Assembly: GCA_963691815.1 (NCBI GenBank)
Contig: OY829659.1
Location: 9,087,515 to 9,151,514, forward strand
Direction of reading: 5' to 3'
Source of the DNA: Echiichthys vipera
Lineage: Eukaryota > Chordata > Actinopteri > Perciformes > Trachinidae
DNA: 64,000 nt
The notes below the pieces were generated by a model, which did not search any database, was not told the origin of the DNA, and saw only the letters and a list, made by a program, of their open reading frames with translations. The translations under genes and the position numbers were made by a program. Positions 12,701 through 44,000 of the stretch are shown piece by piece; within the stretch, counting starts at the first letter, position 1, and each line of letters starts with the position of its first letter.

Positions 12701-14045
12701 CTTAGATTTAAGTTATTTTTGGTGTTTACAGTTATTTTTTCATTTGAGTGATTGGTGTGATCTTTTTTTTTTTTTACAACATTTAATACACAAAAAAATA
12801 TTGATTTCATTTTAAAATGTTAAATATGTAAGCAGATGCATGTCAGTATGTTCCCCACCTGCTGGCAACTCCAAACAAGTTAGGACAGCTCTGCAGCTCT
12901 CCTTCCTCATGTAGGAGACACAACGACTTATGCCAAAGATGTATCCTAAGCCAAAAAGTAAAACCAAATATGTGTTGCTCTGAGAGTTTTGGTGCAGTCC
13001 TATTCTGTTTGATATAAATACTGAACTGTATACTTACACCCAATATGGTACATTCCAGCAAAATAGCTATAATTATATATGCTAAAACTGAGTTTCAGTT
13101 CTCTGCCTTTTTCTTTCTTCTTAAGATTCATCCAGCAGTTTTTTAGTATTTTAGTCCGGAATCAGTTCGATTTCAGCCATGGCAAATTCACAGTGACTTG
13201 TTGTAGATTTTAAAGCCATTTCACAACCCTTCACCAATAACCCCTGCTGTTGGTTAGTGACATATGGCATGGTCGTCTTGGTGTTTGCCTCATTAAGAGG
13301 ACCCATTTGTCACAAATAAGCCAAATTCTACCTTCCATCATTGTTTGTTTTACAAACTACTTTACAAACCACAGCAGTTTTTTCTTAAACTGTGTAAACT
13401 GACATTTTATCCCGGAATTATGTTGTAGGTGTCGAGGGCATAATCTTATGTGGACATGACACTTGTGTCTTTTGGCTTAAGGCTTTAACTCTCTTTCTAC
13501 TTAATGCATTCACTTTGTCATGACTTATTTTAGCAACAATAGAAAGTCAAGTTGTACTTTGTCAGCAGGTGTCATCTAAGTGAAACGATTTGTTTTTTCA
13601 CCTGGAGCAGATTATTTCCACACCAACAGGTAGCATGCCACTTTTCTGCCTCAGGACCTCTGTCTCAATAAGCCTTTGATTAGTGGTGAAGACAGAGGTA
13701 TGTGTATGAAGTATGGATGTGCATGTTTTACACAGGCAATAGTAAACACTCATCACAGAGAGATGTGGTAAAACAGAGCTAGATTATCCCAGAGGAGAAA
13801 GTGGAGCAGTTTCACCCCAGATCACAAACAAAGCTGGTCTAAGTGCTGGACTTCCTGCCAAGTGATACATCATTGTTTAGCCCCGTTTCTTGAACTTCAG
13901 CTCCGTTGTCGGCTCTACAGTAGCTCAAAGTCCACACACCTCATGTTGCTTTGGTCTTGACAACTTTATATTTTCAAATATTGCTCACGGGTATGTGGTA
14001 ACTATGAATTATAATAAACTTTAAATCGATACACAGCTGCTTAGT
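9770..14045. other. Upstream region of p4ha2, no gene recognised
   Basis: AT-rich sequence with a few homopolymer runs (11560-11610, 12766-12775). The p4ha2 leader exon and promoter may lie here or in the CpG-rich block before it, but no donor site could be tied to the acceptor at 15703. Confidence 0.5.
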
Positions 14046-14580
14046 AATATTCAATTCAATTCAATTCAATTTTATCTATAGTGTCAAATCGTAACAAAAG
14101 TTATCTCAGGACACTTTACAAACTAGGTAAAGACCACACTCTATGACTTATTTATGATTTACATAGACCCAACAATTCCCCCGTAGAGTACGGTGGCAAA
14201 GAAAACCTTCCCTATTACAGGCAGGAACGTCAGACAGACCCAGCTCTATGGAGGACAGCCATCTGTCTGCACTGGAGAGAGGAAGAAAAGGAGAGAGAAA
14301 GAGAGAAAAGACGAACAGATGGACAGAGAGAGACAAAGACAGACACAAAGACAGAGACAAACACACTTCCAGTAACTTTAATAATATCTATAATAATGTG
14401 AATATGAATTATATGTTATGGCAGTTAATACAGCAGAATAGTAGAAACAATCACAGCTAAGGTTATAGATTATAAGAGCAGCAGGAAGCGTCATGCAGGA
14501 CCACGGCAGCAGGCACCGCCACGATCAGCAGAGACCTGCGAGACGACAAAGTACAAACAACTCCAGGGAAGATCAATAAT
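14046..14580 (+). repeat. Dispersed repeat (same family as 5838-6105), plus strand
   Basis: (ATTCA)n at 14050 is followed by GTGTCAAATCGTAACAAAAG, TTATCTCAGGACACTTTACA and CAGCTCTATGGAGGACAGCC, then purine-rich GAGAGAGAAAGAG. It ends in GGACCACGGCAGCAGGCACC and CCTGCGAGACGACAAAGTAC. It is a long teleost interspersed repeat of uncertain class (LINE 3' end or composite). Confidence 0.6.
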
Positions 14581-15721
14581 ATCAATCTAACTTAATGTTT
14601 AGTGTATATTTGCCATTTTACACACAGTTAGCAACTAGCTGGTGAACATAGAGGAGCATTTATTAGCTAAAGAGAGCTAATTAGCTACTGGATGCATAAA
14701 AAGGTAACTGTTTGCTATTATGTTCGCTATATCAACTGAAAGAAGGGATGGTATGTCAATGTTTTGTTCACATCTTGTTTCTGTTGGCCAAACATATTTA
14801 TTGACAATTTAATCATCATCGCTCTAGTCAAATAAACATTACAATTTTTGTTCAGTATGTGAAGGACATACCCTGTTGTACTTGATTTGAAGTTATCGTT
14901 TTAAAAGTGTGTGAGTTTCTGCGCTGCTTTGGTTTATAATTCTATCACAAAGGACACTAAGCTATGTTCAGGCCTCACTCAATAAACATTATTCATTAGG
15001 CATGTGGTGGCCACGTTTAACTCCAGAGTGGAATAAAGAAAAGGAAAATGAACGGAAGTGTGACCTTACATAAACCAGATGTTTGGGAATTGTTCTTTGT
15101 GTTATTATATATTTTGTTCCTGTGTCTGTGATGTGAAAATTACATATATACTCCATATATTTTGTAGGCACGTATATTAGAAAGAAACACTATTCTTTTT
15201 CCACATTGTCCTTCCTTCCTCTCTCAATGAGAACTGGGCATTGAAGCTATTATGACAGCATGCCTCCCAGGAGGATTAATGACTCATTTATAGGAAACAT
15301 ACTGGAAAATTTGAATATTGTTAGAACTTCATCTAATTTAGCATGGAAACACACTTTCATTCCATAAACTGTTGACCCAGGGTAATGCAAACTGCCAGTT
15401 TATTTATGTGTGTGGTTCAAGAATAAGAAGATCATTTTGTGACCAAATAGACTTTGTCAGATTTTAGTGGCCATTAGGAAAGCAAAGCACAGTGTCAATT
15501 AAGGATGGACGGGATATTAAATCAGAGATTAGCTGAAGTTTTCCTCAGCTTATGGTGATAGTGAAGAACAAGACAATATGCAAAACTTTATTCAGACAGC
15601 AAAGGGTAAAAAATACTGTTCAACTTTTCAGGCGTAACATGAAAATGAGCCCAGATTGTTTCAAATCTATTGTGACATGATATGGTTATGTTTGTCCTTG
15701 CAGGGTATTGAAAGAGACAGT

Positions 15722-35751
<20,030 letters not shown>

Positions 35752-36576
35752 AGTTTGACCCACACCTAAGCAACATGCAAAAACAAACATCCACACGTCT
35801 TCAGTAGTGCCTTCATTCTAGCAATGACGTAACTCAGTGACACGTTGATAGTGTTAAATTGTGACACTGCTGTGGGATCTTACTGGATCATTTCTTGGCT
35901 ATTTCTTTACCAGAAGATACCGGCTTGCATCCAAACACCACGCCCACTTAATTAAATAAGTGAATTAGGACAAGGACTTAATACAAATGTGTAATGAACT
36001 CACTCAACCAAAGCTCTATCAGTGCTATATTTGTTTTCCAGCATACACCCATTATTATTAAATCAAATCTAGATTTCTGGTCGATCCAAATGTGTGAGTC
36101 CTCTGTCAAAGAATTTCTATCCCTACTGATGTCAATAACTAACACTTGTGTGTTTTGACTGTTCCACTAAGCGCTGTCTTTACACAGTTAGAAGAGACTT
36201 TTGAGTTTTCAAAGTGAGAGCATTAGCGTTAGTGGTGTTACAGAGACACGCTTATTAATTTAGCAGTTGTCTATTACCTAATGCTACAATGTGAACACAT
36301 GTTCAATTTGTTTAGCAAGTTTGTGTGAGCTTACAAAAACACCTTGGTAAGTAAAGCTAAGGGCTGGTATTGGCTCTATAGAGGTTGATTTAAACAACCT
36401 TTCTCTGTATCTTCATTTCTAATACCTTGATTGGACTATTACTGAATTTTCTTCAAACCTGACAGTGATGCATCTTTCCTCCAAATCATGATCCCAATGT
36501 TTTTATTTATATAGTGTTTAAATTATTACACGGTTACATTTTGTATTCTTTCTACAAGATGGCAAATAAGCATGTC

Positions 36577-36582
36577 AATAAA
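36577..36582 (+). terminator. p4ha2: p4ha2 polyadenylation signal AATAAA
   Basis: A canonical AATAAA lies 826 bp after the p4ha2 stop codon. A T/G-rich stretch (TGTTTTTGTGTT, near 36601) follows as the expected downstream element. Cleavage near 36595-36600 would give a 3' UTR of about 850 nt (35752-36600). Confidence 0.7.
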
Positions 36583-36926
36583 CAGTGTCTTTTATTGAAA
36601 TGTTTTTGTGTTACTTATTTATTTAACTGCTTTGCTCAGGGACTGTGGGTTTGGCTTAAAATATAGAATTACTGGAACTGGAATGTGACATTAGGACATG
36701 ATTAAGCAACAGCTTAACATATGGTTATGAGCAGCACGGGGTGCACCAATGGAGAAGATAAAGGCGGAGGGGGTGTTATTATCTTTTTTTCTCCTGTGGA
36801 GCAAGATGGTGGTTTTTCTTCAGGTCACAAACCAAGAGATTTTGCCTGCAAGAAACTTACTTTTTTTGGCAGTTTTCCAATCCTTTATTTTACAGGACAG
36901 CCAGGAAATGGGTTGTGTGAGATATA

Positions 36927-36960
<34 letters not shown>

Positions 36961-37510
36961 TTTAATCCATAGTTTGCATACATAATACAGTACACAAAAT
37001 ACATAACATTTAAAAAACACAAGACGTGTAAATGCTCTATGTTTTAGGTTTAAATACATTAAACATTACAAATACACATACACATTAAAAATGATAATGG
37101 TGAGACAAGCCACAGGTTTGGAGATTCAATGGTGACCTCTTGTCCTCAAAGTGTCTTTGGGCTCCGACTCCCAACTAATTTTGACATGTCACAGGAAATG
37201 ACTCCCTCTCACCATGTCCTGGCTTACTGGGGCATCTGAATAGAACTAAGCTATTGTTAAGGCTCAGTGACACTTATGCTTTTCCTGCTGTGACGAGTCA
37301 TGAGGTTAATGCACTCGTCGATAGCAAAGATACTTGAACATTGTAGAAATGAATCTGTTTCATCTTGTATGTGTATAATTTTTTATCCATCGTTTGCATC
37401 GATAATAATACAGTACACAAAATACATAACTTTTAAAAAACACAAGACAAAGAACCATGTAGCTGTGTAAATGTTCTATGCTCTAGGTGTAAAGACAGTT
37501 ACATTAGACT
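36961..37510. repeat. Pair of ~110-bp direct repeats between the two genes
   Basis: The stretch with CAGTACACAAAATACATAAC, TTAAAAAACACAAGAC and GTGTAAATGCTCTATG occurs at 36961-37068. It recurs, with a short insertion, at 37378-37507. It follows the (TA)n(T)n tract at 36921-36963. Nothing else is evident in the convergent spacer 36600-38045. Confidence 0.75.
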
Positions 37511-38045
37511 ACTTTATATCAAAGTGATCTAACCTGAATATATCGTTAGGCACATATTATAGTTTTAAGAGATATACAAGGTTACATAAAGATGTACGGA
37601 GTGCATATTCATGTGTGGTATGCAGACATAAAAATAATGTAGCACTACGCAGGACAAGGTTGCCAACATTACTGACATTTTCAATGTTTTTAAATACAAA
37701 ATGGGTTAATGTATTGTGTACAGCATAATATTATTTTCATCAATCTATTGCTCAAATTACAAAAACAGGAGTAAAATCTTTTTCTTTTTTTTAAAAACAC
37801 ATTGAAATGCATCACATCAGACAGTGATAAGCAAACTGCTTGTCCATATTCCTTAGAATAAATGTAATATTTATCTCCTTATCCCCTCAAAGTTTAAAGT
37901 GACATTTTGGATTAAAATGAAATATAATAGTCAGAATGATTTCACTTTACTCCTGCTCTCAAACTTAAGAATTAAAGCATGTCAAATGTCTTTTGACAAA
38001 GTTAGTTAAGAGAAGCATGTTTTGGAATGACTTCACAAACTAGTG

Positions 38046-41000
38046 TTACTCAGGATGAACTCCTGTTTGTGTTGGGATATCCACATTTAAGGATAAAAGT
38101 TTGATCTCTGTGTAGGCATTGGCTCCCAGCGAAGGCAATTTTTGATCCAAGGGGAGATCCACAGGCTGGCAGAGCAGCAAGAATCGCTGGGGAAAAAAGA
38201 CACAAGAGTGAAGTGCTATTAAGTTCAGTGGCTGCGGAGGGGGAAACACAGCAATTTTTATAGCACTTTTAATCAAGACTATGATTTGTTGCACTGGGGA
38301 CTACTTTCAGTCTGATTTGGTGTATAGCTGAGTATTTACATCTTCAAAAAGAGCATTAATTCATTGTTGGTTTTGATGTTTTTTATGCGATAAGTTAATT
38401 AGAATAATTTAGAATAACATCAGACTTTGGTGATGAAAGATTTACTAGGATCTTGTATAAGTAGCAGTACCACCATGATCAGATGCTGACTACCAAAAGT
38501 CGAAGGACTCATTATGAGAAGGTAACAAGTAACTTCAAATATCAAATTAATTTAGTGGAGTAAAAATAACTCCTTCTTGTAGGGAAGTAGAAGTAAAAAG
38601 TACCACCACTGCCAGATTAATCCTATAAGCGATGAATGACTGCTTACGTTCAAAGGTAAAAGTTCATATACATTTAATCTTATCACACAAGCAGCCTCTG
38701 CAAAGTGTTAATATAGAAGAGGCCCTGTTGTGTATGCTGGAGAAAGGCCAAGAGACTGTATACACAATAATGTACAGCAGGGATTTGAGTGCACACATAT
38801 CACAGAGATCTTAATGAATAGTGACACTGACCTCAAATAACTTACAAAACTTAAAACAGGCATGTATCCCTCACTGCACGACAGCTGGATTGTAACTTCC
38901 AGTAAGCAGAACATGAACATAATCTATGTGTATTAGATGTTGAAAATTTGAGTTATCAGTCAGTCATTTTTTGCTAGATCCTGAGCTTGTAACCCTCTGT
39001 GGATTTGGAGCAAAATCTAAAAAACAGTATTTTTGCCGTTCAGATGGAAAAGATGGAAACGATGCTCACCTGTCGAAGGGTTCCTTTTCCCTGCTTTAAT
39101 TTGAATAACATAAACAGTGGGATGAGGGAGAGGGAGACCGTGGCAATGAACCAACCCAATATGTTAGCCCAGAGTGGATAAACATAAGTGTTATTGAACT
39201 TCAGCGGGGAGTATTTGACAATGGAAAAGATGAAGGTGCCCTGTGATAAGAGGAGACAAAAAGGATTAATGTTGAGAGTTACAGTATGTTAATACGTAAC
39301 TGTGAAACTTAAAATGAAAGACAGCCATCTAAATGAACTCTAACCCCACGAGTCCTATAGAACCAAGGGGAAATGAATATAAATAGAACATAAATATGAT
39401 TCCTCTCGTGGATCTGACAGACATTCACTTTGTCATATGTATTATCTTTAACTTGCAATGGTAGTAGTTAAAGTTGGGTGTTTTGGGAGTGAAGCAGGGA
39501 CGCTGGAAGTAGGGGGTCTGATGGACCATTGCCCTTTTCACTTTTTATATTATTATACTAATTACATAGCCTAATCCTTGAGAATAAAAGGAGCCAAAAT
39601 GTTGAAGTTTTATGCACACAGTTAGGAAATAAACTGGTGTACAGTTCTGCTGGGAGGGATCGCAAGTGGCCTGAAATGATCTTAAGGGGAAGAGGTAAAA
39701 CAAGTGCTATACATCCAATACATTCACCACATATGACATCTGTGACTGATCTGCACATAATTCTCTCAGAGCTTGTTCCTCCTTTTCTCACATGAATGTA
39801 TGTGCACATTTGTATGGTATCATACATCAAATCGAAACAGGAATGGGATTAAGTCCTTACAAAACAAAAGAGGGGAGTGATGTATCTCCAGCAGTACTTC
39901 ATCAATGGGTACGGACGATAACCTATCATGTCTGTGATGTTGCCATAGAAACGTTCAGCACCTATGGGAAGGAGAGATATTAGAGTGATAAATGTATTGA
40001 CATACCAAACGTGCATGCAGTAGTTTTCCCCGGTTAAAATAAATTGTAACAGCAAGTCTCTCATAATCTGAGGAAGAGTTTTGTCAAGAGGATATAGTCT
40101 CGGCGTGGTTGGTTGTATTGTCAATGGCTTACCGTACACCCAGGCAATGCTAACAGACTGGCAGAGGGAGAAGAAAAGCAGGGTGGTGCCGCTGCAGACA
40201 TGATGGTCCAACAGCTGGAGTAGGTATATCCCTCCCTAGAAACAAGGACAAAAGTAACATCAACTAAAACTGCTTCGTCCTATCAGCCTATAGTATTTTT
40301 ACAATCTGAGCTCCTTTGACAGCTGTGCCACTGCTCTTTGTTAATGCATAATGCAGGTCATACTCGGTAAACATTTGGGAACTGAGGAGACCAATTGCTG
40401 TAATTTTGAAAGTGTAATGTTTTCCCATTCTTGCTTGATGTCACAGCCCCAACAATTGTGACCATAGACTGTAGCTGTAGTGATGGCGTAGTCTACGGAC
40501 GAGCACGGCGGGGCGTATGACGTAAGCATGTTTACCTAACTTGCTTGTGATAGACCAGTGAAGTAAACACACAGCATGACCACAGCGTTAGTCTGTTCAT
40601 GACGCTGATTGGCTAATCGTTAGTCCCCCCGCAATGCTCATTAGTATGTGTGTGGTTTTAACTGAAAAGCCGCAGTTTCATGTCACGATGCCAGATGAAT
40701 CTGTGGACTCTATGGACTCTGTTGCCAGTTAACCTAATTAATTGTGATACGTTCCACAAGGTGTTTTCTTTTGCATTTCACAACTTTCACAATGTTTAGT
40801 TCTCAGTGTCCTAACTTCTTTAAAACATGTTGCATACAAATTGAGCACCTGTATTGGTGCATCTGACGCCAGTGCCACCAGAGACTGTCCAGGAGCTCAC
40901 AGGATGCCCTGATCCAGGTGTGGGAGGAGATCCCCCAGGACACCATCCACCAACTCATCGGGAGCATGCCAAGACGCTTTCCTAAGTGCATACAGGCAGG

Positions 41001-44000
41001 CGAGGGCCATACACACCATGTTGGATCGACCTGTGATTTCTATACTTTTTACTTTTATTTTTATGACTGAAGCAGTGAAATAAGGTACTGGAGGGTCGAT
41101 TTTGTTACTGTCAGACAGTCGGGCTTTCCGTTTCCCTGTTTGTAAGTCTCAGTTTGTTACTTGGATTAACTTACTTTGTTCATTTTAGTTGCTTTTAAAA
41201 GTGGCTTTCTCTGCTTTAATTTCTGTAATATCTTTCTAAAACATTTTATTGTGACATTCATAATATTCTGAGCTCTGAGTGTACTGTACGAACCTCAGTG
41301 ACCAGGGACAGTCCCAGCAAGCAGCAGGTACTGCAGATAGCCAGGAGGACCAGCTCCCGCCTAAAGCCTTTCCGCAGGTAAGTAGGGAACAAATCCGTCA
41401 GTGATGTCATCAGACACTCCAGACCAACAAACTGGAAGGAACCAGTGGAAGGAAAAAGATTCAGGGCTTCATTCATTCATTCATGCATTCATTCATTCGA
41501 TCATCATTTATTTATTCAGAAAGGTATAACTGGTACCTGACTGTCCAGTCCAAGCAGAATGATCATGATGAAGAAACACACAGACCACACCTGAGGCATG
41601 GGCATCATGGCTACAGCACGTGGGTAGACAATGAATGCCAACCCTGGACCTAAACGCGCGCGCACAGAATGAAACAACATATAACATGGTAAATAAATTG
41701 TAGTTGTACTTGTTGACACAGACATTCACACTGTTTGCAGAGGAAATCTACATACCATCTAATCTAATCATTCACACCACATTCACACAGCCATGTGCAG
41801 CACGGGGAGCAATTCAGCGTTCAGTGTCTTGCCCAGAGGCGATACGACATGCGGACCGGAGGAGCCGGGGATCGAGAGTCTCACTCTCAAGAGAGCCCTT
41901 TCACATTTCCAAACAGTGATCCACACAAAGGGCACATCTAGGGTCCACAATCCTCAAAGCAATTTCAGTCAAAAGCAACTGGACTTGATTATTTGTATAG
42001 GAAGACCTCTCATCCAAGAGGCTTCATCAGTTCATGTACGCATGAACTGGTTGGCCCGGAAAATTGCAGATTACAGAAACCACCTACGGTTTAGTCTGAA
42101 ATGCAAACAACAAAGGCTTACACCAACTAGCCTATGCTTGAATTCCACTATGAGAGGGCATAGAGTGGAGAAAATCATAGAAAAGGCTCAAGACCAACTC
42201 CTCAGTGAGTGAATAAGACAGGTAAATTGTACTATTGAAGGACTTAAAGAGAAAGCGGACCTCTCACTACAGAAACTGACATCAATCTTATCCGTTTCTA
42301 TCATGGGAAAAGTTGTGGATTTCACCCAGAAAGCCCAACTATCTCAACGCATCAAGAACAAAGAAAGACAAACAAAGAAATTTCATAATTTACGATCCTG
42401 GGATATTGGAAACACAGAAATACTCACTTGGAGGCAAAAAACTGACACTCCAGCACAGGAACAAACACAAAATAGATGGGTCAAGAATTTGTCGGACAGA
42501 CATCTTACCAAACCAAACCAAAACAGAGATGGAGGTCTTAGCCAAGGGCTTGAACTTTGCCATGACACCAAAAGAGGTACCCATAGTGGAGTTGATTACA
42601 GCTATAGAATCGGCTATAAATAAAAACAACCTTACTGGAACTTAGGCTGAACAGCAAAGGTTGAAAGTGTCAGCAGCGTTGTCCCAAGCTAAGGTCGCCC
42701 CATCCAACCTCACCACTGAGGAGAGAAAAGCAGTAACAGCAATGAGCAAAGACCACAGCAACATAATCATTCCAGTAGACAAGGGTAGATGCACAGTTGT
42801 TCTCAATAAAACTGATTACCAGGCAAAGATATCTGCACTACTCAGTGACTCTAACACTTATGAAACTCTGAAATGAGACCCTACCAGCGGTTACTAAAAA
42901 AGAAGGTGATAGAATGTCTACAGCAACTACAAAAAGAAGGAGTCATTGGCAAATCACAATATTACAGGCTCTACCCCCAGGACTCAACCCCCTGCTTATA
43001 TGGACTCGCAAAAATCCATAAAGAAGGGGCCCCGCTCAGGCCCATTGTCAGCAGCATAAACTTGGTCACTTATAACATTGCCAAGCACGTTGCCAATATT
43101 CTGGCACCACTGGTGGGCAACACCTCACACCACATCCAAAACTCCATAGACTTTGTGAACAAAGTCCGAGACTTAAAAATGGATCCAGATGAAACCATGG
43201 TATCCTACGACGTGACTTCCTTGTTCACCTGTATTCCAACCATGGAGGCTTTGGCCACAATAAGAGAGCGGCTCACACAGGACAACTCATTACACAACCA
43301 AACAAATCTCAAACCAGACCACATTTGCCAACTTCTGGATTTGTGCCTGAACACCACATATTTTGACAGACAAAAACACAGCTGTGCCAAGGGTTCACTA
43401 GTATCCCCTATTGTTGCAAATGTAAATCAAATCCAAAGAGGTGCAAACTTTCACCAAACATATAAACTCTGTGGACAGAAACATCAAGTTCACCAGAGAA
43501 GAGGTCAAGGACAATAGTTTTCCTTTCTTAGACTGTGGCGTCCATATGGAGAATGACAGGAGTATCCACATTGGGGTATACAGAAAACCCACTCACACAG
43601 ATCAATACTGTTTGACTCTCACCACCCCCTGGAAAACAAGTTTGAAGTCATCAGAACAATGCCACACAGAGCTGATAACGTACTCCCCAGCTCACAGGCC
43701 TAAGGGGAAGAAAGCAAGGACCTGAGAGACAAGAAACAACACAGTCATTTCATATGTGGCTGGGGTATCAGAGAAACTCAGGAGGATCTTCAACAAACAC
43801 TGCATCTCTGTGTATTTCAAACCCAGTAACACACTCAGACAGAGACTAGTACATCCCAAGGACAGAACACAACACACCCACAAAAGCAATTTGGTTTATG
43901 CTGTTCAATGCAACAAGGAATGCAAAGATCTCTACATTGAAAAAACAAAACAACCACTGCATAAATGCATTGCCCAACACAGGAGAGCTAACTCCTCAGG

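Noticed and set aside
39558..39830. 90-aa minus-strand ORF as an extra SLC6 exon
   Set aside because: Exons 39961-39861 and 39240-39070 join in frame without it, and the sequence has no transporter similarity.
42303..43517. Several ORFs in the SLC6 intron as separate genes
   Set aside because: They are broken pieces of one Penelope-like coding region inside an insertion with a target-site duplication.
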